From the NCBI GenBank assembly GCA_036382855.1, contig DASVPO010000006.1:434001-498000 (forward strand): a stretch of 64,000 nt of DNA, given 5' to 3'. Origin of the DNA: DASVTR01 sp036382855 (GTDB lineage: Bacteria; Acidobacteriota; Blastocatellia; Pyrinomonadales; Pyrinomonadaceae). Shown here piece after piece: positions 25,531 to 33,614 of this stretch; the stretch's first letter is position 1; every line of letters starts with the position of its first letter. The notes below the pieces were generated by a model. It was not told where the DNA came from. It saw nothing but the letters and a program-made list of their open reading frames with translations, and did not search any database. The position numbers and the translations under genes were made by a program.

Positions 25531-26343
25531 TCATGGGGCTTCACCCGGCAGTAGAAAGCCGTACTTGCGCATGATGGGTCGCCCTTGCGGGCCGTTGATG
25601 AAGGCTGCGAAGGCGCGTGCCTGCTCTTCGTGCTTCGTGCTTTTGACGACGGCGAGCGCCTGATTGAGCGGCTTGTGCAGTTCTTCAGGAATAAGTATCC
25701 AGCGCCCCTTGCTCTGCATACTCAAAGAGAGCGCGACGATTGCCACATCAACGTTGCCCGTCTCTGCATACTGCAACGTCATGCGCACGTTCTCACCGAG
25801 CACCAGCCTCTCCTTCACGGCATCCCAGATGCCTGCTGACTGCAAAGCCTCGCGCGCCGCAATGCCGTAGGGCGCGTGCTCAGGGTTGGCGATGGCGATG
25901 CGTTTGATGGCGGGCTGCACGAGGTCGGATAGCTTCGCAACCGGCAAGCCGCTCTCTTCGCGCAGCCAGATGGTGATGCGCCCGCGCGCGTAGAGAGCTT
26001 TGGTTCCGGGGATAATCAGCCCCTTTCGCTCAAGGCCGTCAACGTATTCGACGTTGGCCGCGGCGAAGACATCCATCGGAGCACCGTTCTCAATCTGCCG
26101 CGCCAGATTGCCCGTCGAGCCGAAGCTATAGACGACCTTGATGCCGGTCGCCTGCTCGAAACTGCGGCCTATCTCCTCAAAAGCCGGAGTCAAATCGGAG
26201 GCAGCCGCAACCGTTATCTCTTGCCGCTGCACGGTTGGCGAAGAACGAGAGCATGTCGCAAACAGGAGCACGAGCAAGATGCACGCTATGCCGGTAGCCT
26301 GTCTCATCATTGAGCTTTCGCGCGGTTGATTCCTCATCTTCAT
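25531..26343 (-). CDS. ModA-like molybdate/oxyanion ABC-transporter substrate-binding lipoprotein
   Basis: A periplasmic-binding protein of the ModA family: VAAASDLTPAFEEIGRSFEQ, FSFGSTGNLARQIE-type ligand loop (written YSFGSTGNLARQIENGAPMD), VFAAANVEYVDGLERKG, and ANPEHAPYGIAAREALQ are all diagnostic. The N terminus (GIACILLVLLFATCSRSS) fits a lipoprotein signal. The start is uncertain: 26343 lies 7 bases after the receptor stop and suggests coupling; 26310 is an alternative. No modB or modC is next to it, so uptake would need a permease from elsewhere, or it feeds another function. It follows the TonB receptor directly. Confidence 0.85.
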   Translation of the reverse strand: MKMRNQPRESSMMRQATGIACILLVLLFATCSRSSPTVQRQEITVAAASDLTPAFEEIGRSFEQATGIKVVYSFGSTGNLARQIENGAPMDVFAAANVEYVDGLERKGLIIPGTKALYARGRITIWLREESGLPVAKLSDLVQPAIKRIAIANPEHAPYGIAAREALQSAGIWDAVKERLVLGENVRMTLQYAETGNVDVAIVALSLSMQSKGRWILIPEELHKPLNQALAVVKSTKHEEQARAFAAFINGPQGRPIMRKYGFLLPGEAP

Positions 26344-26350
26344 CGTGCTT

Positions 26351-29209
26351 CTAGAAACTGAAGCGCAGGCCAAGCTGTAGTTGTCGCGGGTCGCTGGCGG
26401 CTGTCGCGCGGCCAAAGGTTGCGAGCGGCGTCTGACCCGTGCCGAAGGTATTGTTCGGCAGTTGCAGGTTCGAGCGGTTGAGCGCGTTGAAGGCTTCGAG
26501 GATTGTTTCCATCTCAAAACGCTCTCTGAAACGAAAACGACGGCTCAAGCGCAGGTCGAGCGAAGCGAAGCTGAACGCGCGCCCGCTGTTGCGGCCAACG
26601 CCCAAGGGCCGGTCGTTAAAGTTAGTGTCGAAGTTGCGGTCATTGCCGGTCAGAATATTGAAAGGCAAGGCGGAAGCATACGAGAAAATGTAGCTGAGTT
26701 GAAAGCCCGAAAGCGCGCGGCGCAGACTGCCTGTGTGAGCGGGAGCGCGCGGCGCTGTGAAGGAGCCGCTGATGGTCAGGCGATGGCGTTGGTCGTTGTC
26801 GGAAGGGCCGCGCTCGTCGCGTAAGTCGAAATTGTTCTGCGGCGTACTGAAGAAGAAGTTGCCCGCGTTGTCAATTGACTTCGAGAAGGTATAGGCGAGA
26901 CGAACGTCGGCCCATGAGCCTGCGCGCTTGCGGAAAGAGAGGATGAGCGCATCGTAGTAAGAATCGCCGGAGCTTTCGAAGCGGCTGATGTTGCCGGAAT
27001 CAGGGTCGGGGCGACCCAAGTTGGGGATGCCCTGCTGCTGTGCCTGCTGTGCTGTGAGCGTCGGCACGTTGACGTTGCGCGAGAGCAGTAGATGGAGAGC
27101 GCGCACGTGAAGGTAGCCGATTGAGATGGAAGCATCGAGGGGCAACTCGCGCTCGATTTGCAGGTTGGCCTGCAAGCTGTAGCTGTTTTCGATGCGCGGG
27201 TCAATGCGCGTGACGTTTGGCTTCGTCAGCAGGTTCGATGGCTGCGCGGAGAGGACGTTGGGGAAGATGGGTGCGCCTCCTTGCGTCGGCTGTAACTGGA
27301 TGACGGTGTACTTCGAGCCGTCGCGTTGTAGTGCGTTTGATGTCGCGCGCAAGGGGAGGCGGTCGAAGTAGAGACCGAAGCCTGCACGGATGACGGTCTT
27401 CCTGCGCGTTCCCGGCGCGAAGGCGAGGCCCACGCGCGGCGAGAAGTTGTTAAGGTCTGTCTGGATGGGGTCGGGCAAGAATTGCGCGTCGTAGCGCAGG
27501 CCCAGATTAACCGTCAGGCTGGCGCGCGGCCTCCATTCGTCCTGCACGAAGAGACCAAGGTTCGGGTTCGACTGAAACTGCGAGGGCGCGCCGAAGGCTT
27601 GCTGAAAACTGCTGTACGCGCCGCTCTCAAAATTGGCAAGCGAGGTGAAGGTATAAACGCCCTGCACAGCGCCGGGGAAGAGTATGTTGACACGGTTGTG
27701 TAGAAAATCCACGCCGCCTTTAAGAGAGTGTGTGCCGCGGAGGGTTGAGACGTTGTTGACCGCCTCGAAGAGATCTATGTCGCGCGCTAAGGGCGAGAAG
27801 GTAGCTGTGCCGAAGCTGGCGACGCCGGAAATGTTAACGGCCGGGCCAACCAAATCGTTGACGGGCGCGCTCAAGCGGCTGCGTGTGAACTGAAGGCGCG
27901 CTTCGTTGACCGTGCGCGACGAAAGGGTTGTGACGTTGCTGGCCGCGATGGTCTGGTCGCGATTATAGAGGCTTGTGCCACGGCTGACCGTGTTGAGGCC
28001 GCCGACGGTGCGTGAGTTGAGAGCGTTGATGTCGTAGAGGCTGTAGCGCGCGGCGGAGAGATTGGTGTTGTTGATGCGGTGGTCCAGACGCGCGAAAAAG
28101 TTTGTCGCATCGGAAGCGCCGGGGACGACGCCCGTTCCGATGCGCGGCCCGCGATAGCCGACCGCGTTCAGACGATTGTTGATGACGATGACATTGGCGG
28201 GCGCGATGGTGATAACGTTCGAGTCGTTACGGCGCGTCTGCTCGAAATTAATGAAGAGGAAAGTGGTCTCTCGTTTGAGTGGGCCGCCGAGGCTTGCGCC
28301 GTACTGCGTTTGCGTCAGCAAATCCCTGCGCGGCGCGAGTGGGTTGCGCGCATCGAGGCGCTGGTTGCGGAAGAAGCCGTAGAGACGGCCGCGCCAATCG
28401 TTAGTGCCGGATTGCGTAATGATGTTGACGACGCCGGAGGATGCGCGCCCGAATTCCGCGATGCCGCCTGATGTCACGACCTGAAATTCGCGTATCACTT
28501 CCTGACTGTAGAACGTGCCCGCGAGGTCGGCCGCATCATCATTGCTGGAAACGCCGTCAACGATAAAGCTGTTGTTGAGATTGCGCTGGCCCGCGACGGA
28601 AATGCCTGTGCCCTGCACGGCTGAAGTCTCCGCGAACCTTTGAGGGCTGCCGGTGTTGGCGCGCGAGACGGCGGGCACAAGCAGCGCTAGATCCAGATAG
28701 TTGCGGCCGTTGAGCGGTAGCTCGTCAATCTCGCGCGGGACGATGGTTTCGGCAACCTGCGTGCGCGCAGTCTCGACAACGGGCACAGCGCTTGTGACCT
28801 GAACACTGGCGGCAACGCCCGCCACCGTCATCCTGAAAGGCACGTCCAGCGTTTGCCCGACCGTTAAGGTCAACTGCTCTCTGATTGAAGCGAATCCTTC
28901 ATGTTCGATTGTCAGTTGATAGGAGCCGACCGCGAGATAAGAGAAGCGGTAGCGGCCCGCTTCGTCGCTCTCGGTTGTTAGCTGCTGATTGCTCTCAAGG
29001 TTTTTGATGGTGAGCTGAGCACCGCCGATGGCCGCGCCGTTTATGTCTTCAACGCGCCCGCTCAAGGTGGCGGACGTAATCGTCTGTTGCGCCTGAGCCG
29101 GAGCGCAGACGGAGCAGTCGAAGCAGGCGAGGGCCAGTAGCAGAAGAATCAAGACGGCCTTCGAACTAAGAGCAAGACGCCCGCGACGCTCCCCTATGAA
29201 AGAGAACAT
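26351..29209 (-). CDS. TonB-dependent receptor with carboxypeptidase-regulatory-like domain
   Basis: Start at 29209 (GGAGAG site 9 bases upstream), not the longest frame. A signal sequence with four Cys (ACFDCSVCAPAQAQ) precedes a carboxypeptidase-D-regulatory-like domain (SGRVEDINGAAIGGAQLTIK to VGSYQLTIEHEGF), a plug (LPLNGRNYLDLALLVPAVSR; VDGVSSNDDAADLAG) and a beta-barrel ending in LQLGLRFSF with a C-terminal Phe. This Oar-like layout is very common in Acidobacteriota and serves outer-membrane uptake or export. Ligand unknown; the ModA-like and Cys-motif lipoproteins encoded just downstream suggest an anion or metal complex (inference). Confidence 0.92.
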   Translation of the reverse strand: MFSFIGERRGRLALSSKAVLILLLLALACFDCSVCAPAQAQQTITSATLSGRVEDINGAAIGGAQLTIKNLESNQQLTTESDEAGRYRFSYLAVGSYQLTIEHEGFASIREQLTLTVGQTLDVPFRMTVAGVAASVQVTSAVPVVETARTQVAETIVPREIDELPLNGRNYLDLALLVPAVSRANTGSPQRFAETSAVQGTGISVAGQRNLNNSFIVDGVSSNDDAADLAGTFYSQEVIREFQVVTSGGIAEFGRASSGVVNIITQSGTNDWRGRLYGFFRNQRLDARNPLAPRRDLLTQTQYGASLGGPLKRETTFLFINFEQTRRNDSNVITIAPANVIVINNRLNAVGYRGPRIGTGVVPGASDATNFFARLDHRINNTNLSAARYSLYDINALNSRTVGGLNTVSRGTSLYNRDQTIAASNVTTLSSRTVNEARLQFTRSRLSAPVNDLVGPAVNISGVASFGTATFSPLARDIDLFEAVNNVSTLRGTHSLKGGVDFLHNRVNILFPGAVQGVYTFTSLANFESGAYSSFQQAFGAPSQFQSNPNLGLFVQDEWRPRASLTVNLGLRYDAQFLPDPIQTDLNNFSPRVGLAFAPGTRRKTVIRAGFGLYFDRLPLRATSNALQRDGSKYTVIQLQPTQGGAPIFPNVLSAQPSNLLTKPNVTRIDPRIENSYSLQANLQIERELPLDASISIGYLHVRALHLLLSRNVNVPTLTAQQAQQQGIPNLGRPDPDSGNISRFESSGDSYYDALILSFRKRAGSWADVRLAYTFSKSIDNAGNFFFSTPQNNFDLRDERGPSDNDQRHRLTISGSFTAPRAPAHTGSLRRALSGFQLSYIFSYASALPFNILTGNDRNFDTNFNDRPLGVGRNSGRAFSFASLDLRLSRRFRFRERFEMETILEAFNALNRSNLQLPNNTFGTGQTPLATFGRATAASDPRQLQLGLRFSF

Positions 29210-29499
29210 GATTCGCGCTCTCCGTTTGAAATAAATGCCCGTCGAAAAATATGAAAGCACAACGAAGGCGAGGCGCTGGAGCTATGAGCACGGTAAGCAT
29301 TCGCACACGCGCCCCAAGACGTAAGAGCTATCGCCGCCGCAGTTGAAACGGCTGCTCGCGATTCCGTTGTCTTTCATAAAGGCAGGCCCGCTTCAAGCCG
29401 TGCTGAGAAATTCAGACGGCGAAAAGACAAGTAGACTTCGCTTCGCCAACAGGATAGAGAGCGAGCGTGAAGCCACAGGCGCGAGCTGGTGCCTGATGA

Positions 29500-30138
29500 T
29501 TAAGCGTAGAATTCGACGAGCGGGGCGGGCGGGCCTCGCGGGCTGGATTGCCGACCGTGTTCGGTCGAGGAAGATAAGAGGATGTTAAAAGAGCCGGGGC
29601 AGGCGGCGAGCGTGGGCGGGCGCGGGCGGGCGGCGATTGAATGTGCGGCCGACTCGCGCGGGCGTCTGCCTTGCGTGAGAGTTAAAACGCCCGCTGCACA
29701 CTCCGCCGAGCACGGTTTGTCGAAGGCGCGTGCTGTGGCGCTGCTGGCCGTCTCGTTGTGCGTTTGCGCGCGATGCGGGGCTTGACGCTGTGCAGAAGAA
29801 TGTTTCGCCGTCTGGCAATGATGAGATGAAGCGTCTGTCTCTGTGACGGTCTCTCTGACAGTCACGTTCATCTCCATGCGTTCGTGATGAGACGGATGCT
29901 CATCCGTGTCTGCGTCCTTAGTCGTCTCGATTGGTTGTGTGCTCGGAGGGACTGCGTTGCACGCGCCTGTTTCGTGTGGCGGCTTGGCGGCGCAGCAGTC
30001 CATCCGGCAAGCGTGCGTTGCGGTCAAAGCGCCCGCCGGAATCAGGCCGGAGAGCAGCACAAAGGTGAGCAACGCGACCGCAAAGATGCGCGCGATGCCC
30101 TTCGTGCTTATCCAAACCTTGCGCGGGCGAGACAACAA
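29500..30138 (-). CDS. small exported Cys/His-rich protein
   Basis: A TTG start at 30138 has GGAG about 10 bases upstream. After a hydrophobic segment (FAVALLTFVLLSGLIPAG) comes HACRMDCCAAKPPHETGACN, then His-rich stretches (EHPSHHERMEMN, SSHHCQTAKHSS) and a second Cys pair (KPCSAECAAG). The composition fits an exported metal-binding protein, possibly related to copper-associated DUF2946-type proteins; that is only a resemblance. It precedes the TonB receptor on the same strand, 290 bases upstream. The C-terminal third is basic and low in complexity, so coding there is less certain. Confidence 0.5.
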   Translation of the reverse strand: MLSRPRKVWISTKGIARIFAVALLTFVLLSGLIPAGALTATHACRMDCCAAKPPHETGACNAVPPSTQPIETTKDADTDEHPSHHERMEMNVTVRETVTETDASSHHCQTAKHSSAQRQAPHRAQTHNETASSATARAFDKPCSAECAAGVLTLTQGRRPRESAAHSIAARPRPPTLAACPGSFNILLSSSTEHGRQSSPRGPPAPLVEFYA

Positions 30139-30315
30139 CTGGAAACGCTCCGTTCAGGAGAGCAATCGAGAGAAACGTTGGCTGCTGCGGATTTTGTCAC
30201 AGGATGGACGAGAAGCGCAAGACGCTCTTTCACGGTCTTTGAAAGACTTTTGCGAACCGCTGCCGCGTAGTTATCATGCAGCCGACGGCAAACAGCTAAT
30301 CTCTCGTCTGCATCC

Positions 30316-30369
30316 GTGCGGGCCGTCTTGGCCCATGACCTTGAACGGTCTTGCCAGGCCGGCCCGCAC
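30316..30369 (-). terminator. GC-rich hairpin downstream of the M16 peptidase
   Basis: GTGCGGGCC (30316-30324) pairs with GGCCCGCAC (30361-30369), with further imperfect pairing inside. It lies 17 bases after the M16 stop and upstream of the Cys/His-rich gene. Confidence 0.5.
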
Positions 30370-30385
30370 GTTTGTTAGCGCTTTA

Positions 30386-33300
30386 CTACTTCGCAGGGGC
30401 TGCGCTTGGCTTGGCTGCGTCAATGTCGCCCGCGATGACGATGGTCAGTTGGTCTGGACGAAAATACTTGCGAATCGCAGCATTGACTTCCTCGACCGAG
30501 ACGGCCTGAATAATCCGCGGGTAACGGTCAATGTAGTCTGCGCCGAGCTTGTAAAACTCTCCGTTCCACAAGGCCGCGGCCAGCCCCGCGTTAGTCCCCA
30601 AGCCCACTTTGAAAGAGCCTATGGCGGAGGATTTCTCGTCCGTGAGTTCATCGGGGCGAATGCCGTTTTTGACGTAATCGCGCAGGACGTTCAGAGCGGA
30701 GTTAATCGCCTTGTCAACGTTGTTCGGATTGACGGAGACGCCTATGTACCAAGGGCCTGCGGCCAGAGAGGGCGCGCGGAAACGCGAGAAGATGCCGTAG
30801 GTCAAGCCTTCGCGGTCTCTGACCTGCAAGCCCAAGCGCGAAGAGAGCGTTGATTCGCCGAGCGCGCTGTTGGCTAAGAGCGCCGCGTAGTAGTCCTTCG
30901 AATCCCTACGCAAAGGGGCGGCCGAGCCGAGCAGAATGTCAACGTTGGCCTTGTCTTTCAAAAGCACTACGTCGCGCTTGCCGGCTGTAGTGGGCTGCGG
31001 GTCTGTGACGTTGATGTCAATACTCTGCGGCCCCTGAAATGTGCCGAAGACTTCCTCAAACTGTCTGCGCACTTCCGCACTCTTCACGTCACCCGCGATA
31101 GCCAGAATCAGAGAGCGACTGCCGTAGCGCTCCGTGTAGAAGCGGCGCACGTCTTCCACCGTGATTGATTTGATGCTCTGCATCAGCTTGTCGCCCGGAT
31201 GCTGGTAGAAGGGGTTGGCCGGGTCGAAGATTAACTGCGTCAGTCGTTCGCGTGCGCGGAAGCCCGTGCTCGACTGCTGTTCCTGTATGGCGGCGATGGT
31301 CTGCTGTTTCAACTTCTCAAGCTCGTCTGCCGGAAACGCAGGCTCGCGCAATTCTTCACCGATGGTTCGCATCACGAGCGGCAAATCTTTCGAGAGCGCG
31401 CGGGCCACGACGTTGACGGCAAAAGGGTCTGCCGAAAAAGCAACTTCAGCGCCGACCGCTTCAAGGTCGCCCGCGATTTGCAGCTTCGTTCTCTTCCTTG
31501 TCCCGCGCTCAAGCATGGCGGCTGTTATCTGCGCGAGGCCGGGCTTGTCGCGAGGCTCAAAATATGAACCGGCGCGGAAAGAACCTCGCAGCGAGAACGT
31601 AGGCGTCGCAGGATTTTCCAGTACGAGAACGGTCGCGCCGTTCGGCAACTCCGTTCGATTAATACGCGCGGCCAGATTTGATTGGCCCACGCTCTCCGGC
31701 GTCAGAGCCTCAACGGCATCCGAAGACTTATCGCCGCGCGGCGCAACCGCACGCTGCTCTTTGGCCTGCGGCGTCACGGAGCCGCCAGCACGTTCCTTCT
31801 CATCGCTCGATTCGCCATGAGCGCTCGCGGCGTCATCCTTCGCCTTCGGTTCGTGATGAAACTGCATGCGGCGCGGCGAGACGCTGTGTTTAAGAGCGTC
31901 CGGCTTCGCCCCGTCTCCATTATTACTACTACTGCCGCCGCCCGCCTGCTTCGGAATGAAGTGGCCGACGGTGCGGTTGTCTTCCGTGAAATACGTGCGC
32001 GCGACGCGCTGCACGTCCGCTGGCGTCACCTTCCGTACGTTCTCTTCATAGCGGCTGAAGAAGCGCCAGTCAGCGACCGCTTCGGCCTCAGACAACTGCG
32101 AGGCGACCTCGCTTGTCCCGTCGCGGCTAAAGGCCACCTGCGCGATAATCTGCTGGCGTGCCTTCTCGACCTCCGCGTTCGTTAAGCCCTGCTCCGCGAC
32201 GCGCGCAAACTCGCTCAGGATGACATCCTCAACCTTTCTGGGTTCAACGCCGGGGCTGACGGTCGCGTAGATATTAAAGAGGCCGGGGTCACGGTGCTGG
32301 TCAGCGACGGCGCGCACGTCAACCGCCAGATCTTTTTCGACGAGCGCTTGATAAAGGCGACTCGTGACACCGTTTGACATCGCCGTCGCGAGTAGCACGA
32401 GCGGGTAAATGTCGTTGCGCTCCGGCGGATTAGCAGCACGCTTGGCGAGGTCTTCGTGTGAGAGCACGTTCATTTGCCCGAGCACGCCCGGCGTATGAAA
32501 GGCTATCTGCACGAGCGCGAGTTCGCCGGCGCGACGGATCACTAAACGGCGTTCGCCCTGCTGCGGAGGTTCTTCCGTGTAGACCTGCGGAATAGGCTCT
32601 TTCGAGGCAGCGATTGAGCCGAAGTACTTGTTGATGAGCGTGAGCGCACCCGCGCGCTCGAAGTCTCCGACGAGAATCGTGGTCGCGTTATTCGGATGAT
32701 AGAAGGTGTCGTAGAAAGCCTTGAGACGAGAGGTCGGCACGCCTTCGACATCCGCGCGCCAGCCGATTGTCGGATGATGATAGGGATGCTCGCGAAAGGC
32801 CGTCGCGTAGACGGCTTCGTCAAGGACTTCCGAAGGCTCGTTTTGCCCGCGCTCAAGCTCGTTGCGCACCACCGTCATCTCGGATTGACGGTCTGCGTCG
32901 GCGATAAACGCGTTGCGCATGCGGTCTGCTTCGAGCCGCAGGGCCAGTTCAATCTGGTCCGACGGAATAGTCTCGAAATAGTTTGTGCGGTCATACCATG
33001 TGGTCGCGTTAAAGTCTGCGCCGAGTTTTTGCAGGGTGGCTGCAATCTGCGTATTCTTCGCGCTGTTGAAGGTGGGCGTGCCCTTGAACATCATGTGTTC
33101 GAGGAGATGCGTCGCGCCCGTATAGCCGACCGCCTCGTTGCGCGAGCCGACGCGGTAGAGCACCATCACGGTCGCCACCGGCGCGACGCGGTTTTCGACA
33201 AGCAACACCTTCATCCCGTTCGCTAACCTGTACTCGCGAACTCCGTCCGCCTCCATCACAAACGTCACCCCGGCGGGCAATCGCTCCTCCTGCGCCATGA

Positions 33301-33412
33301 CAGTTCTTTCTCCTTCGCTTTCGGCTCTCACAGTGGTTGACGCAAACAGCAGCCGCGCGCCCGAAAGCGCGACGAGCGCAAACGCGCACGCCAACCCTCG
33401 TTTCCAAACCAT
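30386..33412 (-). CDS. exported M16 zinc metallopeptidase, two-domain (pitrilysin type)
   Basis: A 1008-residue protein with a signal peptide (GLACAFALVALSGARLLFAS). The inverted zinc motif HLLEHMMF is near residue 104-111, with the downstream Glu in the expected region (QSEMTVVRNELERGQNEPSE). An M16C half to about residue 500 is followed by a low-complexity acidic/Lys linker (about 510-560) and a second M16 half that lacks HxxEH, consistent with a catalytic plus structural arrangement in one chain. It probably degrades peptides in the periplasm. It is monocistronic or pairs with the TPR-hydrolase gene upstream, though a strong hairpin separates them. Confidence 0.92.
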   Translation of the reverse strand: MVWKRGLACAFALVALSGARLLFASTTVRAESEGERTVMAQEERLPAGVTFVMEADGVREYRLANGMKVLLVENRVAPVATVMVLYRVGSRNEAVGYTGATHLLEHMMFKGTPTFNSAKNTQIAATLQKLGADFNATTWYDRTNYFETIPSDQIELALRLEADRMRNAFIADADRQSEMTVVRNELERGQNEPSEVLDEAVYATAFREHPYHHPTIGWRADVEGVPTSRLKAFYDTFYHPNNATTILVGDFERAGALTLINKYFGSIAASKEPIPQVYTEEPPQQGERRLVIRRAGELALVQIAFHTPGVLGQMNVLSHEDLAKRAANPPERNDIYPLVLLATAMSNGVTSRLYQALVEKDLAVDVRAVADQHRDPGLFNIYATVSPGVEPRKVEDVILSEFARVAEQGLTNAEVEKARQQIIAQVAFSRDGTSEVASQLSEAEAVADWRFFSRYEENVRKVTPADVQRVARTYFTEDNRTVGHFIPKQAGGGSSSNNGDGAKPDALKHSVSPRRMQFHHEPKAKDDAASAHGESSDEKERAGGSVTPQAKEQRAVAPRGDKSSDAVEALTPESVGQSNLAARINRTELPNGATVLVLENPATPTFSLRGSFRAGSYFEPRDKPGLAQITAAMLERGTRKRTKLQIAGDLEAVGAEVAFSADPFAVNVVARALSKDLPLVMRTIGEELREPAFPADELEKLKQQTIAAIQEQQSSTGFRARERLTQLIFDPANPFYQHPGDKLMQSIKSITVEDVRRFYTERYGSRSLILAIAGDVKSAEVRRQFEEVFGTFQGPQSIDINVTDPQPTTAGKRDVVLLKDKANVDILLGSAAPLRRDSKDYYAALLANSALGESTLSSRLGLQVRDREGLTYGIFSRFRAPSLAAGPWYIGVSVNPNNVDKAINSALNVLRDYVKNGIRPDELTDEKSSAIGSFKVGLGTNAGLAAALWNGEFYKLGADYIDRYPRIIQAVSVEEVNAAIRKYFRPDQLTIVIAGDIDAAKPSAAPAK

Positions 33413-33533
33413 CTTAATAGTCTCCTCTTATTGAATACATGTGGAGGAATGATAACGCAAGTCTTGCGGCGGCCGGGAGAAATTAGAGCATGGCTGGCCC
33501 GTGCCCGTGCAGTTGAAAGAGAGGAAACAAACG

Positions 33534-33576
33534 GCACAAAGGCACACAAGCTTGAAACTCGTGTGTGCCTTTGTGC
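33534..33576 (-). terminator. 15-bp perfect hairpin downstream of the TPR-hydrolase gene
   Basis: GCACAAAGGCACACA (33534-33548) is perfectly complementary to TGTGTGCCTTTGTGC (33562-33576), loop 13 bases. It separates the TPR-hydrolase gene from the M16 gene. Confidence 0.7.
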
Positions 33577-33614
33577 TGCTCATCGCTGACGCGTGAGCGC
33601 TACTGCTATTACTA

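Noticed and set aside
29906..30853. A 315-codon plus-strand frame
   Set aside because: It is antisense to the M16 peptidase and the Cys/His-rich gene and has no coherent domain.
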